The notes below the pieces were generated by a model. The model had not been told where the DNA came from, did not search any database, and saw only the letters and a list, made by a program, of their open reading frames with translations. The translations under genes were made by a program, and so were the position numbers. Below, one piece after another: positions 22,204 to 33,660 of a DNA stretch of 64,000 nt. Source of the stretch: Sorghum bicolor (lineage: Eukaryota; Streptophyta; Magnoliopsida; Poales; Poaceae); assembly GCF_000003195.3 (NCBI RefSeq), contig NC_012871.2, positions 15,136,293 to 15,200,292 of the forward strand, in the 5' to 3' direction. Position 1 is the stretch's first letter. Each line of letters begins with the position of its first letter.

Positions 22204-23671
22204 TGAAAGCCCTAGTTTGGTTTTGGATAATTGATGAAACCCTAGTACTAACATCTATACTAAGTGTGTGTGGACTTAATGAGGTTGGTACATGCCAAGT
22301 GATGGAGCAAGTGATGATCATGGTGATGATGGTGATGACCACAAGATGATCAAGTGCTCAACTTGGAAAAGAAGAAAGAGAAAAACAAAACCCTATGGAG
22401 ATCAAGACAAAGGTATTGCTTAGGGTTTTAGTTTTGGTGATCAAGACACCATAGAGGGTGTGATCACATTTAGGATAGATAGCCGTACTATAAAGAGAGG
22501 AAGTCTTTGGCTAAGCGGTTATTGAGTGCCACTAGGTGTCATTGTTCATGTGCATGCATTTAGAACCTAGTGAGCTAACTTAACTCCTTTGAAGAAAATG
22601 GTTGTGAAAATGCTAACACACTTGCACTTGTTGGTACACACATGGTGGTGTTGGCACACTTTAAGAAGGAGGTGGAGTTTGAAAGGTAGGCAGGGGTTTG
22701 GGTTCCTCTCTCCCTCCTGCCAAGCTTGCGAGGCGGTGACTCCATGTTCTGCCCAATGAAAGAGCCAACGGCTCTATTTGTTTGAGGGGCTTATAAATAC
22801 ATGTTGGCCGTCTTGGAGCTCACCCCCTTGGCATTCTTGACTACTTGACATTCTTGTGAGCCTAAGCAAACACCTTCCACTCATCTCCATAGATTAACCA
22901 TCTTTGTGAGATTAGGAGTGATTCCAAGTGCATTTTCTTGAGTGATTGCATCTAGTGGCACTTGGGGGTTGATTTGGCTGTGGTTTTCTTGTTATTCTTA
23001 GTTGTTGCCGCCTCCTAGATGGCTTGGAGTAGTGGAGGAGCATTGGCATGAGTTGGTGATTGTTCGTGGCTATCTCCTAGTGATTGTGTGGTGTTTTGTA
23101 CCTTCCCCAGTAGAGAGCCGAAAGGTAACTCTAGTAGCTTGCTCGTGTCATTGAGTTACCTCACTTTTGGGTTGGTTCTTGCGGTGTCCTAGTGAGGACG
23201 AGGTTCATGCTACACCTCTTAGCTGCCGAACCACCAAGTGTTTGTCAACACAATAGGGACGTAGCGTGCCGACAAGCACGTGAACCTTGGGAGAAAAATG
23301 AGTGTCTCAATTATGTTTGATTGGCATTCTCCCAGTGCTTGATTGTTCATATATTGGTGATTGGTTCATCCCCTACACGGCGGCATAAATATCTCTTCCT
23401 CTCCATTTACTTATCGTAAAGTAGTGTAACTAGTTTAGTTGCTAGTCTTGCCTTGTGTAGTTAAGCTCACTAGTATAACTTGTAGAGACTTAGTTCTTGT
23501 GTGCCTAGTGATCATAGCAACTAGAATTGTTGGTTAGGTGGCTTGCAAACACTCCTTTTAGAGCTAGAGCAAAAAGCTTTGCTTTGTTATTTACTAAACT
23601 TTTATTTTAGTGAGTTTGTAGAATTTTTAAATAGGCTATTCACCGCCCTCTAGCCATATTAGGACCTTTCA
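22204..23671 (+). repeat. Sirevirus 3' LTR
   Basis: This complete 1468-bp LTR starts TGAAAGCCC and ends GGACCTTTCA. It is preceded by a polypurine tract and followed by the AGGGG target duplication. It is the reference for reconstructing the split and truncated 5' LTR. Confidence 0.9.
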
Positions 23672-23676
23672 AGGGG

Positions 23677-24308
23677 TTACAAGCAAGCTGCGAGAGAGGG
23701 AATGTGACCTGGGTCTCGACAGTAGGTGTGTTATGCGTATGAGTGTTCGAGTGAACCGTGGAGTGGTCGTTGTGATGAGGTGTTGCTGCTGCCTGTCCCT
23801 ACCTTCCTTTTTATAGTCATAAGGGGAGTCAAGGTTTACATGTGCTGTGTTATAGTTTACTACTAGTGTACAGGTTGAGGTGTGGTCTCGGTACTGTAGC
23901 GGTAGGATGCCCCATCCTCAGGGCTGTAATCGCGGCGTGGTGTTCTCTGTTGATTATGCCAAGCCATCCCTGACGCTGTGGATTTGATGTTTGATCCTGC
24001 TCACGCCTTTATCAAGTCCTATTCAAGGTCATGGCCTTCTCCTCCGAGGCGTCTTCCCTTGACCAGCGCTTGGATATAGCAGTAACCATCATAGCCACAA
24101 TGCTTAAGATTTGATGTCTCCCATCTCTCTTGACCCGTCGTACGCATAGTGACAGACGTCAGGTGCTGCAGTGACAGGAGCAGGTAGCACAACAAGCGTC
24201 TTTCCCTGCCGCGGTATGGGTAAAGGCATGCATTTTGTCCCGTCCATGGAGCTGTGCGCGGGAAGCCTGGGAATAGGAGAGCCAAGCCGAGACCAGGGGT
24301 CAGGCGAG
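23677..24308. repeat. Middle part of the older LTR-like sequence
   Basis: Continues 6640-6798 after removal of the Sirevirus. No convincing ORF is present. It includes a possible TATA-type TTTTTATAGTCATAAGG near 23809. It is interrupted at 24308 by the solo LTR, whose GCGAG duplication lies at 24304-24308. Confidence 0.4.
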
Positions 24309-25964
24309 TGTTGACGGTCCTTAAGCACCAAATTTAATCATCAAATAAATAAAGAAAAAGATCCAAATGCAACCAACACCCAAACTTAGAGTTTTATCTG
24401 ACAGAATTCCACGAGTTTTGGTGTTTGTCTATTTCTGCAGGGGGTTATCAGGAAATATGGAGGAAAGGACCACACGTCGGGTTTACATAGAGATATTAAC
24501 GTGTGCGGCAATTTTCTATCATCTAGAAGACTCCAGAAGCCACGAGAACGAACAGGAGGCCGAGTGGGCCCGGGGGTAGGGCGCCCACCCTCCCCCGTAG
24601 GGCGCCCGCCCTGCCCTGGCGGCCAATCAGCGCCCGCCTCGCGGATTATGCTCCACCGACCTAAAGGATTAAGGAAAACCGTGCGATTAAGGTCGGTTTG
24701 ATCCGATGGCCCACGTTCATTTGGAAGGGCTATATAAGCAGGCCCCTTGGCCCTTAGAGGAGGCATCCTCATTCTCAAACCCTAATTTATTCATTCATCC
24801 AAGGAGGAGAGTCTCTGATCAAGCCCTAGATCCACCACATCAACTAGATCTCTAGTTTAATTAGCATAACTACATAGGATTAGAACTAGAAGGAGTCAAT
24901 CTTTGATTGGTTTTTGGATTTGTCAAGAGGATTCTTGGTAATTCCTCTACTGTTCTTCATTTGTTCATCATTGTTCTTCAAGATTATGAATATGACTTTG
25001 CTCTATTTCAATATATTGATTATGACTTTGCTCTACTTGTTTATATTTGCAATTATATCGTTCTTAGTTTATCATGGTTATATACTTGGCTTAGTTAGAT
25101 TGGAATTATATAAATGTTTAGGATCGTATAGTGTTTATCCATCGGGTCCATGGGTAAATGATAAGTATTGTGTAGACATGGTGCCTATACCGTATTTATT
25201 TGCTATTGTACCCTATATGCCGGATCGCGGGGTAGTTCGCGGTGGTGACAGCTTCGTTGATACTTATATAGTCCCCCTCCCATGTATAAGGCAGGCAGAG
25301 CAACATTATTACAGGGGAGTGATTGCTATATTTCTCATCTTCCTTGATAATATCACTATGTATGGGCGTAATCCTGTCTCGCAATGATTGCCAAGTATAA
25401 TTGCACTAACTATGATATGCTTGACTTTATAGTTAAGAATAACTTAGGAAATATTTTTGTAGTTCATCCTAATTCCATGCTAATGACTTGCTAGAATATA
25501 TGTTGAGGTGCTTATCATTATCATATGTGGCTAGTTATGCTGATCAGATTAGTTATCCTTGTCACCATTCATACTTTATCTATATTTTATATGACATTTA
25601 TCCCTGTATTGATGAGATAGATGAATGCTCTCTATTACACATGTGATGATACTCACTTCCATATTTCATTCCAAAATCAACATTGGTGTTAGTAATCTCT
25701 TCCCAGTGGTAAAAATATAAATAACGATACCTGGAATACTTCCCGGTTAAAATGCTATATCGGTATTAATCTGTGCGCTTGGAGATCCCATTCATTATTT
25801 ATTCAGAAGAGCAATTGCATATTTTAATACCGCGTCTCTTATGTCATGCTGGGGATGACAGCTTGGCTTAAGTGGCATGAGAGATAGGTTCGGCATTTTT
25901 GGCGCCGTTATCAGAAATAGAAAACTAAGTCTACCTTTGGTAATAACGTTAAGAATGCCCAACA
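24309..25964 (+). mobile_element. Solo LTR related to the Athila-like family
   Basis: It starts TGTTGACGGTCCTTAA and ends ATGCCCAACA, with a perfect 5-bp duplication GCGAG on both sides (24304-24308 and 25965-25969). The first roughly 420 bp are clearly similar to 7716-8135, including the TATA-like GGCTATATAAGCAGG at 24729. The remainder is mostly unrelated, apart from a short GGTATTAATCTGTGCGCTTG-like end. No internal region is visible, so this is a solo LTR left by LTR-LTR recombination. A fragment reading TTTTTGGCGCCGTT near 25898 resembles a primer-binding site, which leaves open a small internal remnant. Confidence 0.75.
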
Positions 25965-25969
25965 GCGAG

Positions 25970-26195
25970 TCGGAGAATCTATCCGAGACCAGGGTCGGGC
26001 GAGGCAGAAAGATCTTCCGACCCCCAGGCTCGGGCGAGGCGGAAAGATCTTCTGACCCCAGGCTCGGGTGAGGCGGAAAGACCTTCCGACCCTCTGGCTC
26101 GGGCTCGAGCGAGTCGGAGGGAGTCCTTCTTACATTAGGGCCCGTTCTGGGCCATAGGGGAGTTGTTGCGGCCCATTCGGGGGACACTTCTTAAG
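25970..26195. repeat. End of the older LTR-like sequence with a GC-rich tandem repeat
   Basis: Three degenerate units of about 40 bp (core CTCGGGCGAGGCGGAAAGAT) run from about 25987 to 26110, followed by unique sequence to roughly 26195. Such arrays occur in LTRs of several grass Ty3 families. The exact end is not resolved. Confidence 0.45.
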
Positions 26196-27428
26196 GTTTG
26201 TGGGCCTTGTGCAGCTATTTTGGGCTTTTGTATTTGTTTACTTGGGGTGTCCAGGTTTACGGTATGCGACAAATTGCAAGCAGCTTTGTGGATGCCCATG
26301 AAAAACAAAACAGAGTTGTTTAATTGCTAATAATGCTAATTTGATCATACACAGTTCAGATGAACGAAAGCACCAAGTAGCATGTACATGGCGTCCTTGG
26401 CTTGGATTCTATCAAGCCGAGAACCCAATTAGACCAGACCATAATCTTTGGAAAAAAGAACATGAATACACTTACTACCTCTCCATCTCCATCCTTAAAT
26501 AAAAAGATAGGAGTACTTACAATTTTAGATTTAGATTGAGTTAAGCTTTCTTGAATTTAACCTAAATATTATTGATATTTACAACTCCCAAATAAATTTA
26601 ATGAAAAACTATTTTACTACCAATCCATTGATACCATATTATAATAGTTACCTTTCTACGTCCCATATGGTGTCGTTAAACGAGAAAAAAAATAGAATAG
26701 AAGAAAGAATAAAAAAGAAACTAAAAATAAATAAATGAAAAAAATAATTATGCAGAATAAACAATAAAATAAATATTGATAATATAAAAAAGTAATAAAA
26801 TACATTGAGAACAAAAAAAGAAAAAAGAAAAAGAAATCCTCAAAAAGAAAGAAATAGAATAAAGGAACGTACATACCTTGGACCTCCCGGCACATCTCAT
26901 CTCTGACGCGAACGTCCGTTCTGAAGATTACTAGCCCGAGCTCGCAGAAATATAGATAGGCCAACGCACGATGAAAATAAATGGCTGCGCTCGCGCTCGT
27001 GGGAGGATGAGTCCGACTGGTCGGCAGGGATGAATGCCGCAATTCAAGACTTCGTTTCGTGTCTACATTAGTTTATTACTGGATTGGGTTATTTCTTTTT
27101 TGTCCTCCGCTATTTAAAACTGGGGTGCGTCGTATCCAATAATAAAGATGAATCGTGTATGCCGTGGGCCTAAGTTTCCGAATTTCCCTATTCGTTCCCT
27201 CCCCTTTGGGCCTATGTTTCCGAACTTCCCCATCACAAGGCCCACTGGAGTGTACCTTACTCGGGCTGGGCGCTAGAGAGGAATTTGTCACTGAAAAAAC
27301 GGCCTTTTGTTTTTTTCCCATTTCCATTCCCCGCGCCGCGGGGCCGTCTCTTCGCCCAACCCAGCCAAAAAATTCTAACCGCCTCGTACCGCCACGGCCG
27401 TGGCCCGTGGCCACCTGCCGTGGTCACC
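26196..27428. other. Intergenic DNA upstream of the PPR gene
   Basis: No gene is seen. A degenerate Stowaway-like end (TACTACCTCTCCATCTCC) lies near 26477, and A-rich low complexity spans 26680-26850. Just upstream of the PPR start, two similar 20-bp segments (GTTTCCGAA-TTCCC) lie about 41 bp apart at 27173 and 27214. They may mark the promoter but no clear TATA box was found. Confidence 0.4.
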
Positions 27429-28949
27429 ATGCGCCCGCTTCCGGCGTCCGTGGCGTCCCGACTGGCGGCGGTGCTCGCGGACCCGGTCGGCGTTCCGCTG
27501 CCCGTCTTCAACTCCCTCCTCTCCGCGCTCGCCGCCTCCGTGGACCCCTCCCACGCGCACCTCCCGCTCCACCTCTTCCGCCGCCGCCTACTCCCGCTCC
27601 GCCGCCCCGACGCCTTCACGCTCTCCGCGCTCACCTCGTCCCTCCCCTCGGCCTCCGAGGTCCTCCACGCCCTGGCCCTCCGCCTCGGCCTCCTCCACGC
27701 CGACCCCGTCCTCGCCAACTCTCTGCTCCGTCTCTACCTACGTCCACCCGTCCCCTGTCCGGGCCTCGCGCGCCGCCTGTTCGACGAAATGCCCGCGCGC
27801 ACCGCGTCCTCCTACAACACCCTTATCTCGCACTCGCACTCGCCTGATGACGTGTGGGGCATCGTGCGGCGGATGGTCGCCGACGAGTGCGCGCCAGACC
27901 GGTTCACTGTCTCAGCCGTGCTGCCCGTGTGCACTTCTGCACGATGGGGCAGGGAGCTGCATTGCTACGCTGTCAGGGATGGGATGTGCCGGGAGGATGA
28001 TTTCCATGTTAGCAGCGGCCTTGTGTCCATGTACTGCAGGGTTGGCCACCCGGACTCTGCACGAACGGTTTTCAACAGGATGGAACGGAGGAACGTGGTT
28101 TCCTGGACTGCCATGGTGGGAGGGTACATGGAGAATGGTATGTTTGAGGATGCCGTGGATTGTTTCCGGGCGATGTGGCTGGTCGACGCCATTCCACCAA
28201 ACAGGATCGCGTTGATTACTGTGCTCTCAGCCATTGAGGCCCTCTCGGGCTTGGCAGAGGCGAAGCAGGTGCATGGTTTTGTGGTGAGAATGATGATGCA
28301 TGCTGAGGTGCCGCTGAACAATGCTTTGATTGATACATACGCAAAGTGTGGGGCCTTGCATTATGCAAGGCGGGTCTTTGATGATACCAGTTGGTGCAAA
28401 GATGTGATCTCATGGGGTGCAATGATTTTGGGTTATGGCATTCATGGTATGGGTGTCGAAGCAGTTGCTTTGTTCGACCAGATGCTTTCCTCTGGGGTTA
28501 AACCTGACAGTATAATTGGACTTGGTGTTCTTTCAGCCTGTTGCCGTTCAGGTTTGGTGTTGAAGGGCCTTGATACATACAGCTCCATGGTAAACGATCA
28601 TGGGGTTCATCCAACTGAGGAGATGTGTGCCTGCATGGTTGATTTACTTGGCCGATCTGGGCATGTTTACCGTGCCTTTGATTTTGTGAAGTCAATGAGT
28701 GTGGAGCCAGGCCCTAGTGTCTGGGGAGCACTTCTGGATGCCTCTGTCAAGTACGGCAACAAAGAAATCCAAGATCTGGCTTCCAGGTCTCTTCTTAGAT
28801 TGGAACAAGGGAAACCATCAAATCTTGTTGCAGTATCTAACCTAAACGCCTCTTCAGAAAGGTGGAATATTGTTGAACAAGTTAGGGATACAATCAACCA
28901 GGGATCATTGAAGAAAAGAACTGGTTGTAGTTGGGTAAATCCAACATAG
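27429..28949 (+). CDS. Pentatricopeptide repeat (PPR) protein, PLS-type with E-like tail
   Basis: A single exon encodes 506 residues from ATG at 27429 (MRPLPASVASRL). The frame is open for 48 codons upstream (27285) but without an ATG, so this is the likely start. Successive helical-pair repeats are visible: LFDEMPARTASSYNTLISH, APDRFTVSAVLPVCTS, HVSSGLVSMYCRVGHPDSA, VVSWTAMVGGYMENGMFEDA, LNNALIDTYAKCGALHYA, VISWGAMILGYGIHGMG, and CACMVDLLGRSGHVYRAFDF near the end. The mix of 31-36-residue motifs and the ending GCSWVNPT fit the PLS class with an E motif and no DYW domain. Such proteins bind organelle RNA and usually take part in C-to-U editing or RNA maturation. The Arg/Leu/Ser-rich N-terminus would suit an organelle transit peptide. 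The specific target cannot be told. No frame breaks are seen and the gene appears intact. Confidence 0.9.
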   Translation: MRPLPASVASRLAAVLADPVGVPLPVFNSLLSALAASVDPSHAHLPLHLFRRRLLPLRRPDAFTLSALTSSLPSASEVLHALALRLGLLHADPVLANSLLRLYLRPPVPCPGLARRLFDEMPARTASSYNTLISHSHSPDDVWGIVRRMVADECAPDRFTVSAVLPVCTSARWGRELHCYAVRDGMCREDDFHVSSGLVSMYCRVGHPDSARTVFNRMERRNVVSWTAMVGGYMENGMFEDAVDCFRAMWLVDAIPPNRIALITVLSAIEALSGLAEAKQVHGFVVRMMMHAEVPLNNALIDTYAKCGALHYARRVFDDTSWCKDVISWGAMILGYGIHGMGVEAVALFDQMLSSGVKPDSIIGLGVLSACCRSGLVLKGLDTYSSMVNDHGVHPTEEMCACMVDLLGRSGHVYRAFDFVKSMSVEPGPSVWGALLDASVKYGNKEIQDLASRSLLRLEQGKPSNLVAVSNLNASSERWNIVEQVRDTINQGSLKKRTGCSWVNPT

Positions 28950-30592
28950 GTTAACAATACTTCTTCGAGCGACTTACAGATAGGTTTTCGGCGCTTCTGA
29001 TCTCAAGTGTACACATCAGATGGCTATGCCCTGGGAGCAATCACATCATATTGCACAAATTACTGGAAGGTGTATTGAAGCTGCAACAACAAAGCTGCAA
29101 TACTTGTATATTGATAGATGAGTAGATTATGACACATCTACTGTTGGAGCCTTTAAACAAGAACTGCCTTTTACCATGATGTCAAAATTGTCTGCAATCT
29201 CATCTTTTCCAGGTAAATTTTGCTTCTACGTTATTTGAGGTATAGAAAATTTTTAATTGCTTCAGAATTTGGTGTTTTCCTCCATCCATGAGGCTAAATT
29301 GTACATGTATGGTAGAACAAGGAAGTTTAAGCTTACAGAGGGTTTCCCCAAGCTGACAAGTTTATCTTCTACCTGCAGGCTGTTTTACAATAGGATTAAA
29401 TTTTGAGACATTTGTAACAATGTTATAGTTATGTTCTTTTTCTGTTGAGCTAGTCTTTATCATTTTTCTGTGTTAGCATCCTCACAGATTACCAAGCATC
29501 ATTTAGTTTCTTTGTTTGTTGCAATATGTCTAATGTGTGTCCTATTCTCCTTTTTCTTTGACACTCATACTGATAACAAGAGCAACAGGAAAAAAGTGTT
29601 TGACTGCTTATTTTGTAAATATGCTGAAGTAACAGTCCCACAATATGATTGGCTTATTAAATTTGGATGTGGGTTGATCATAAGGTTACTGATTGACTTT
29701 AACATATTTGTTAGGTCTTACAATGAGCTAGAGTAGTAGAAAATGATGAAGATCTGTTCCTAGTTGAACAATTTGTGTGAACAATCAAGCTGCAACTTGA
29801 GGATGCATGAAGCCAACTTGATATTCAGCGATTTTATCTTATATAAAGGCTCATGATAACTTTGCATCAAGGTCCATCTCCTGTTCCTGGGTCCTGACTG
29901 GTTGGCGCCCATATCTCAGTTTTATATGTTCAGTTTGAAATTACTTGCTGCATTGTTTCACAAGTCAGTAGAGGATATGGCTGAAATTTGTTGCTTAATT
30001 GAATGAACAACTGTTGGTTGATGCTTTGTAAGAGGTCCACAACTGTTGGATGATGCTTGTAAGAGGTCTTGGTCATGGATTCACAAAAGGTCTATCATAT
30101 CATAAATGCTTCATGCTTGTGTGGCCTTGTCAGTTGTAACCTACTACTACAACTTTTGACTTTGCTTGGATAACACTTGGCTGGTTCATGAACCTGGTTC
30201 AAAATTTGCTTGGCTGTGAATTTGCATATCTAGGTTAGGCCATTTACATGAAGCAGGACAATTGCAGTCAGACCAGATTGAATGAAACCATAAAAGAATT
30301 GCAAGAACAAGAAGGCAAAAAATCCGATGCTTATCATGTTCCTTTACTTCCTGCATCTGCATAAGTGGCACTATAAGAATGTGAAACATTGTCTCAAAGG
30401 TGCATGTTCTTTGCTTCTTTTGTTTGTGCAAACTACATTTTTTTTTGTGGTCAGTCCTAATTTATACACTCAGGCTATGTGGCTGAGGGTTCTTAATTAT
30501 AATGCCTTGGGGATGCCATTCCCCAGTTTTTTTTTTTTTTTTTTTTGGCTTGTCGGTAGCTGAACTAGTTTAGGTGCTGTAATAGGTCATGA

Positions 30593-30690
30593 CTTTTGTA
30601 GGTATGAGAGCTTCAGCAAAGTGCCCTTTTGTAGGTATAAGAGTTTCAGCAAAGTGCCTTTTGTAGTTATAAGAGTTTCAGCAAAGTGCA
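30593..30690 (+). repeat. Three tandem 32-33-bp repeats
   Basis: Units at 30593-30625, 30626-30658 and 30659-30690 share CTTTTGTAGGTAT and GAGTTTCAGCAAAGTGC, with few substitutions. Confidence 0.85.
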
Positions 30691-31386
30691 GTCTAGATTC
30701 TTGAAGTGATGGAGCGAGAAATGCAGTGCTCAGTCCATGATTAGAAGTGATGTATTTGTATTAACTAACTTTTGATTTGTTCAATGCAATAACATGTCTA
30801 CCTCATGTGGTGAAGTCTCTGGAGGAGTATATGGTTGTTATATGGGGTCAAGGTTTTTGTCCTTTGATTGAAACTTGGGCCTATGTCTATGTTTATTCAG
30901 CAATCTTGATAGCATAGCTGTAGAAACATTAAGTATCACATCTTAGGGTTAATCGCTACTGATGCAATTGTTTGTTTCTTGCATTTAAAGCTTGTGTTCT
31001 TCTACTCCAACTTGGTTGGGATTAAAAGGCTTTGCTGTTGATTGTGGTCTGTGTTCAATTGCTGATAGCCTGATACTCAATGATTCAAATATGAGATACA
31101 TGAATAAAGAAATATAATTGTATAACCTATTTCTAAGTAGGTATCTTTATGTAACATGTTGTTGAGATTTACATCTTTGTCAGTCAGTTATAAATTATAA
31201 TTCTCTGATTATTGTTCTGGTCTAAGAAATGCTATTTGTCATGCATCGATCCCAGGTTTGGCTAAAGGGCTAGTTAGATTGCCACCAGTGCTTGTGAAGG
31301 ATAGGAAATTTCTGGGAATTGATATGGTTCATAACTTCATATAATTTGTCACTAAAAAAATTTTCTCGACTTGTTTGGCCCCCAAC

Positions 31387-31754
31387 TGCTTGATCATGAT
31401 CATGTAACTTCCACATTTCCCCGTTCACACATGTAGGATGAGTATTTGGCGGTGCAGTTATTATATATAAAGTGCATGGATCACAAATACATGTACTGAA
31501 GTTACTTCTACATGGTTCAATTTTTCTTCTGTTGTGCTGTTTGTTGATGAGTTTGTGCTCAGATGCATGTTCCGCATGCTTGATCATGATCATGTAACTT
31601 CTACATCTCCCCATTCACACATGTAGGATGAGTATTTGACGGTGCAGTTATTTATATATAAAGTGCATGGATCACAAATGTTACTTCTACATGGTTCATT
31701 TTTCTTCTGTTGTGCTGTTTGTTGATGAGTTTGTGCTCAGATGCATGTTCCGCA
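31387..31754 (+). repeat. Tandem duplication, units of 190 and 178 bp
   Basis: Unit 1 is 31387-31576 and unit 2 is 31577-31754. Both begin TGCTTGATCATGATCATG and end CAGATGCATGTTCCGCA. The second lacks about 13 bp (CATGTACTGAAGT-type text). There is no coding content. Confidence 0.9.
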
Positions 31755-33660
31755 ACCGTTTGCAGATGCCATTTGCAGTGTACACATGGAAAAGACATAC
31801 AATCAGGAGGCCATTTGAGCAATGTAACTAGAACATGATACGACATGCCTTCCTGTTAGTTTTATAAATTTTGCTGGATATGTAGCATGTTTTTGTCCAA
31901 GTCCTTGTTCAATGGTCTCAAAGAAGTCCTTAAGCAGAGCTGTATGGAAATATTACGACCTGTCCATTTATTTGTATCTCAGTTGCCATCACACATCTAG
32001 CATTATGTAAGATGTGATGGGCAAATGATAACCAGCCATTCAGCATATTTTGTTATGCACTATGCACCCATATGACCCATACTGTGTCCAGAATAGAGGT
32101 TGTTAACAGTCTAACGCTTTGCTTTGGTGTCCCAAAAAAAAAACCACTTGCTTGGACTTAAATATTTTAAAGCTCTGATACATGTGCTGGATTTGACCCT
32201 TTGCTTTATTTTTAGTTTAAGCATACTAGCCTCTAGGATCATAATTTGTAAAGGGCACTTTTAGAGTTCTGTATAGAGCATTCTCTTGGTAAAAACTGTT
32301 TCATTTTGGCATTTTGCAACTGTCTTTAGTGTGTGTCATTTTCAGATGATATCAAAATAGTAATCATTTGAAGGACATGCTTCTGTTGTGTTAGCTTTCC
32401 CTGTTCTGTTTGCTCCAGGAAGGAAAACAATGCAATACATAGTTTTTATTGACACTAGAGCAGCTAGCCTTCACATACAATGTGGAGATCAAACTATACA
32501 TTTCTGATAAATGGAGGTTACTTTTGGGCGTGCATCTTTTATAACACTTAGGAAAACAAACTATGTATCCTGCATTGCTATGACATCATGGAGTGACTTT
32601 TTTATCTTCCCATTTATGCCTAGTAATACAATTATTATTGCTTGTTCCCCATTGGTTAGTTCTTTTGGCCATGATGTTGTTTGATTCCCATAGCAATGCT
32701 CTCACGGACGTGTCTGGCTCTGATTTCAGGGAAATTCAATGAACAAACAGATCACAGGAGCGGAAACAAGAAGTCAGATCACCATGTTATCTTCGGAGCG
32801 AATCTATCATCATGTTCCAGTTGGTATCTCACGTACCTCCTAATGTTCGCCGTAAAGAGTTACTCTTTGCTCTGGTTCTGGCCATGAACAGCCTCGCCAT
32901 CTGGTTCCATCAGCCCTTTCCTTATTGGATGACCAGGCTTGTTCGCTTTCAGAGGTGACAGCAGGTTTGGTCTTGTGACCCTTTCGAGAATATCATGACT
33001 CACACGGATTGAGATCTTGTGATGGTTGCAAGGACTGCGCGCCCGGCTCCCATGTTGTTGGTTCCGTCCTCGCGATCACATGCGTGCAGAGGAGTGTCAT
33101 CTCAGATTTAAGCAAGCTCCTGACTGGAACGGCTTGAGGCGCTGTAGCCTTTCGTCGGGGATCATTGTTGGTGCCGCGTCATAATTGTTCCCCGGTCTTA
33201 GCATGCTCTGTGTAGGGGCTGCTAGATCTCTTCTGTAGGCTGTTCCCTTGATTTAAAAGATGGCGGCATGTTAATGGCATGATGATTAGCCATTTAATAT
33301 ATGATTGGAAAGGTCCAACCGCACCGCGCATAACTGTCCTGGATGCACAGTGTCATCCGCTGGTCTGTTGTGTTTCATTCCCGCTTCAGTTTTGGCTCGA
33401 ATTTTGCTCTTTTAATGTCTGACTGCTGAATTTGCTGTCTTAAACAGGTAATTCTTGAGAAGGCAGCGGTGGCAAAGATTGGTTTCGAGTGTTGCATGTG
33501 CATTACAGTATCAGGTACGCGGTTTGCTGTTTGCGGTGGCCTCTTTTTCTTTATTGATTGATATGATAATCTACAACCTGCTGGTAGTAGTTGTCGATGA
33601 AAAATCTCATATTTACATAGGAGTTACATAGGAGTAGAGTAGACAGTACAGTCTATCTGC

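Larger units (their letters stand above)
6799..23671 (+). mobile_element. Sirevirus-type Ty1/Copia retrotransposon, decayed, with a nested insertion
   Basis: The element starts TGAAAG and ends CTTTCA, and is flanked by the perfect 5-bp target duplication AGGGG (6794-6798 and 23672-23676). The 3' LTR is 22204-23671 (1468 bp). The 5' LTR is 6799-7715 plus 15353-15876, split by the Athila-like element. The order gag, protease, integrase, RT, RNase H is Copia. Long acidic/lysine-rich gag, CX2CX4HX4C knuckles and several polypurine motifs before the 3' LTR are Sirevirus traits. Multiple stops and frameshifts, plus a deletion removing the end of the 5' LTR and the primer-binding site, make it inactive. 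Confidence 0.9.
28950..33660 (+). other. Region downstream of the PPR gene (possible long 3' UTR with introns)
   Basis: No further protein-coding gene is recognisable over 4.7 kb. The base composition is T-rich and intron-like. Grass PPR genes often have long spliced 3' UTRs, so part of this may be transcribed, but no exon can be supported here. It contains a T run of about 20 at 30527-30546, a 33-bp triple repeat and a 190-bp duplication. Confidence 0.4.

Noticed and set aside
24914..25387. 157-codon hydrophobic ORF with membrane-like segments
   Set aside because: It lies wholly inside the solo LTR in T-rich sequence. The hydrophobicity follows from base composition, and no related gene is known to me.
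26656..27042. Minus-strand ORF rich in Phe/Leu/Tyr
   Set aside because: It is the translation of an A/T-rich low-complexity tract (26680-26850).
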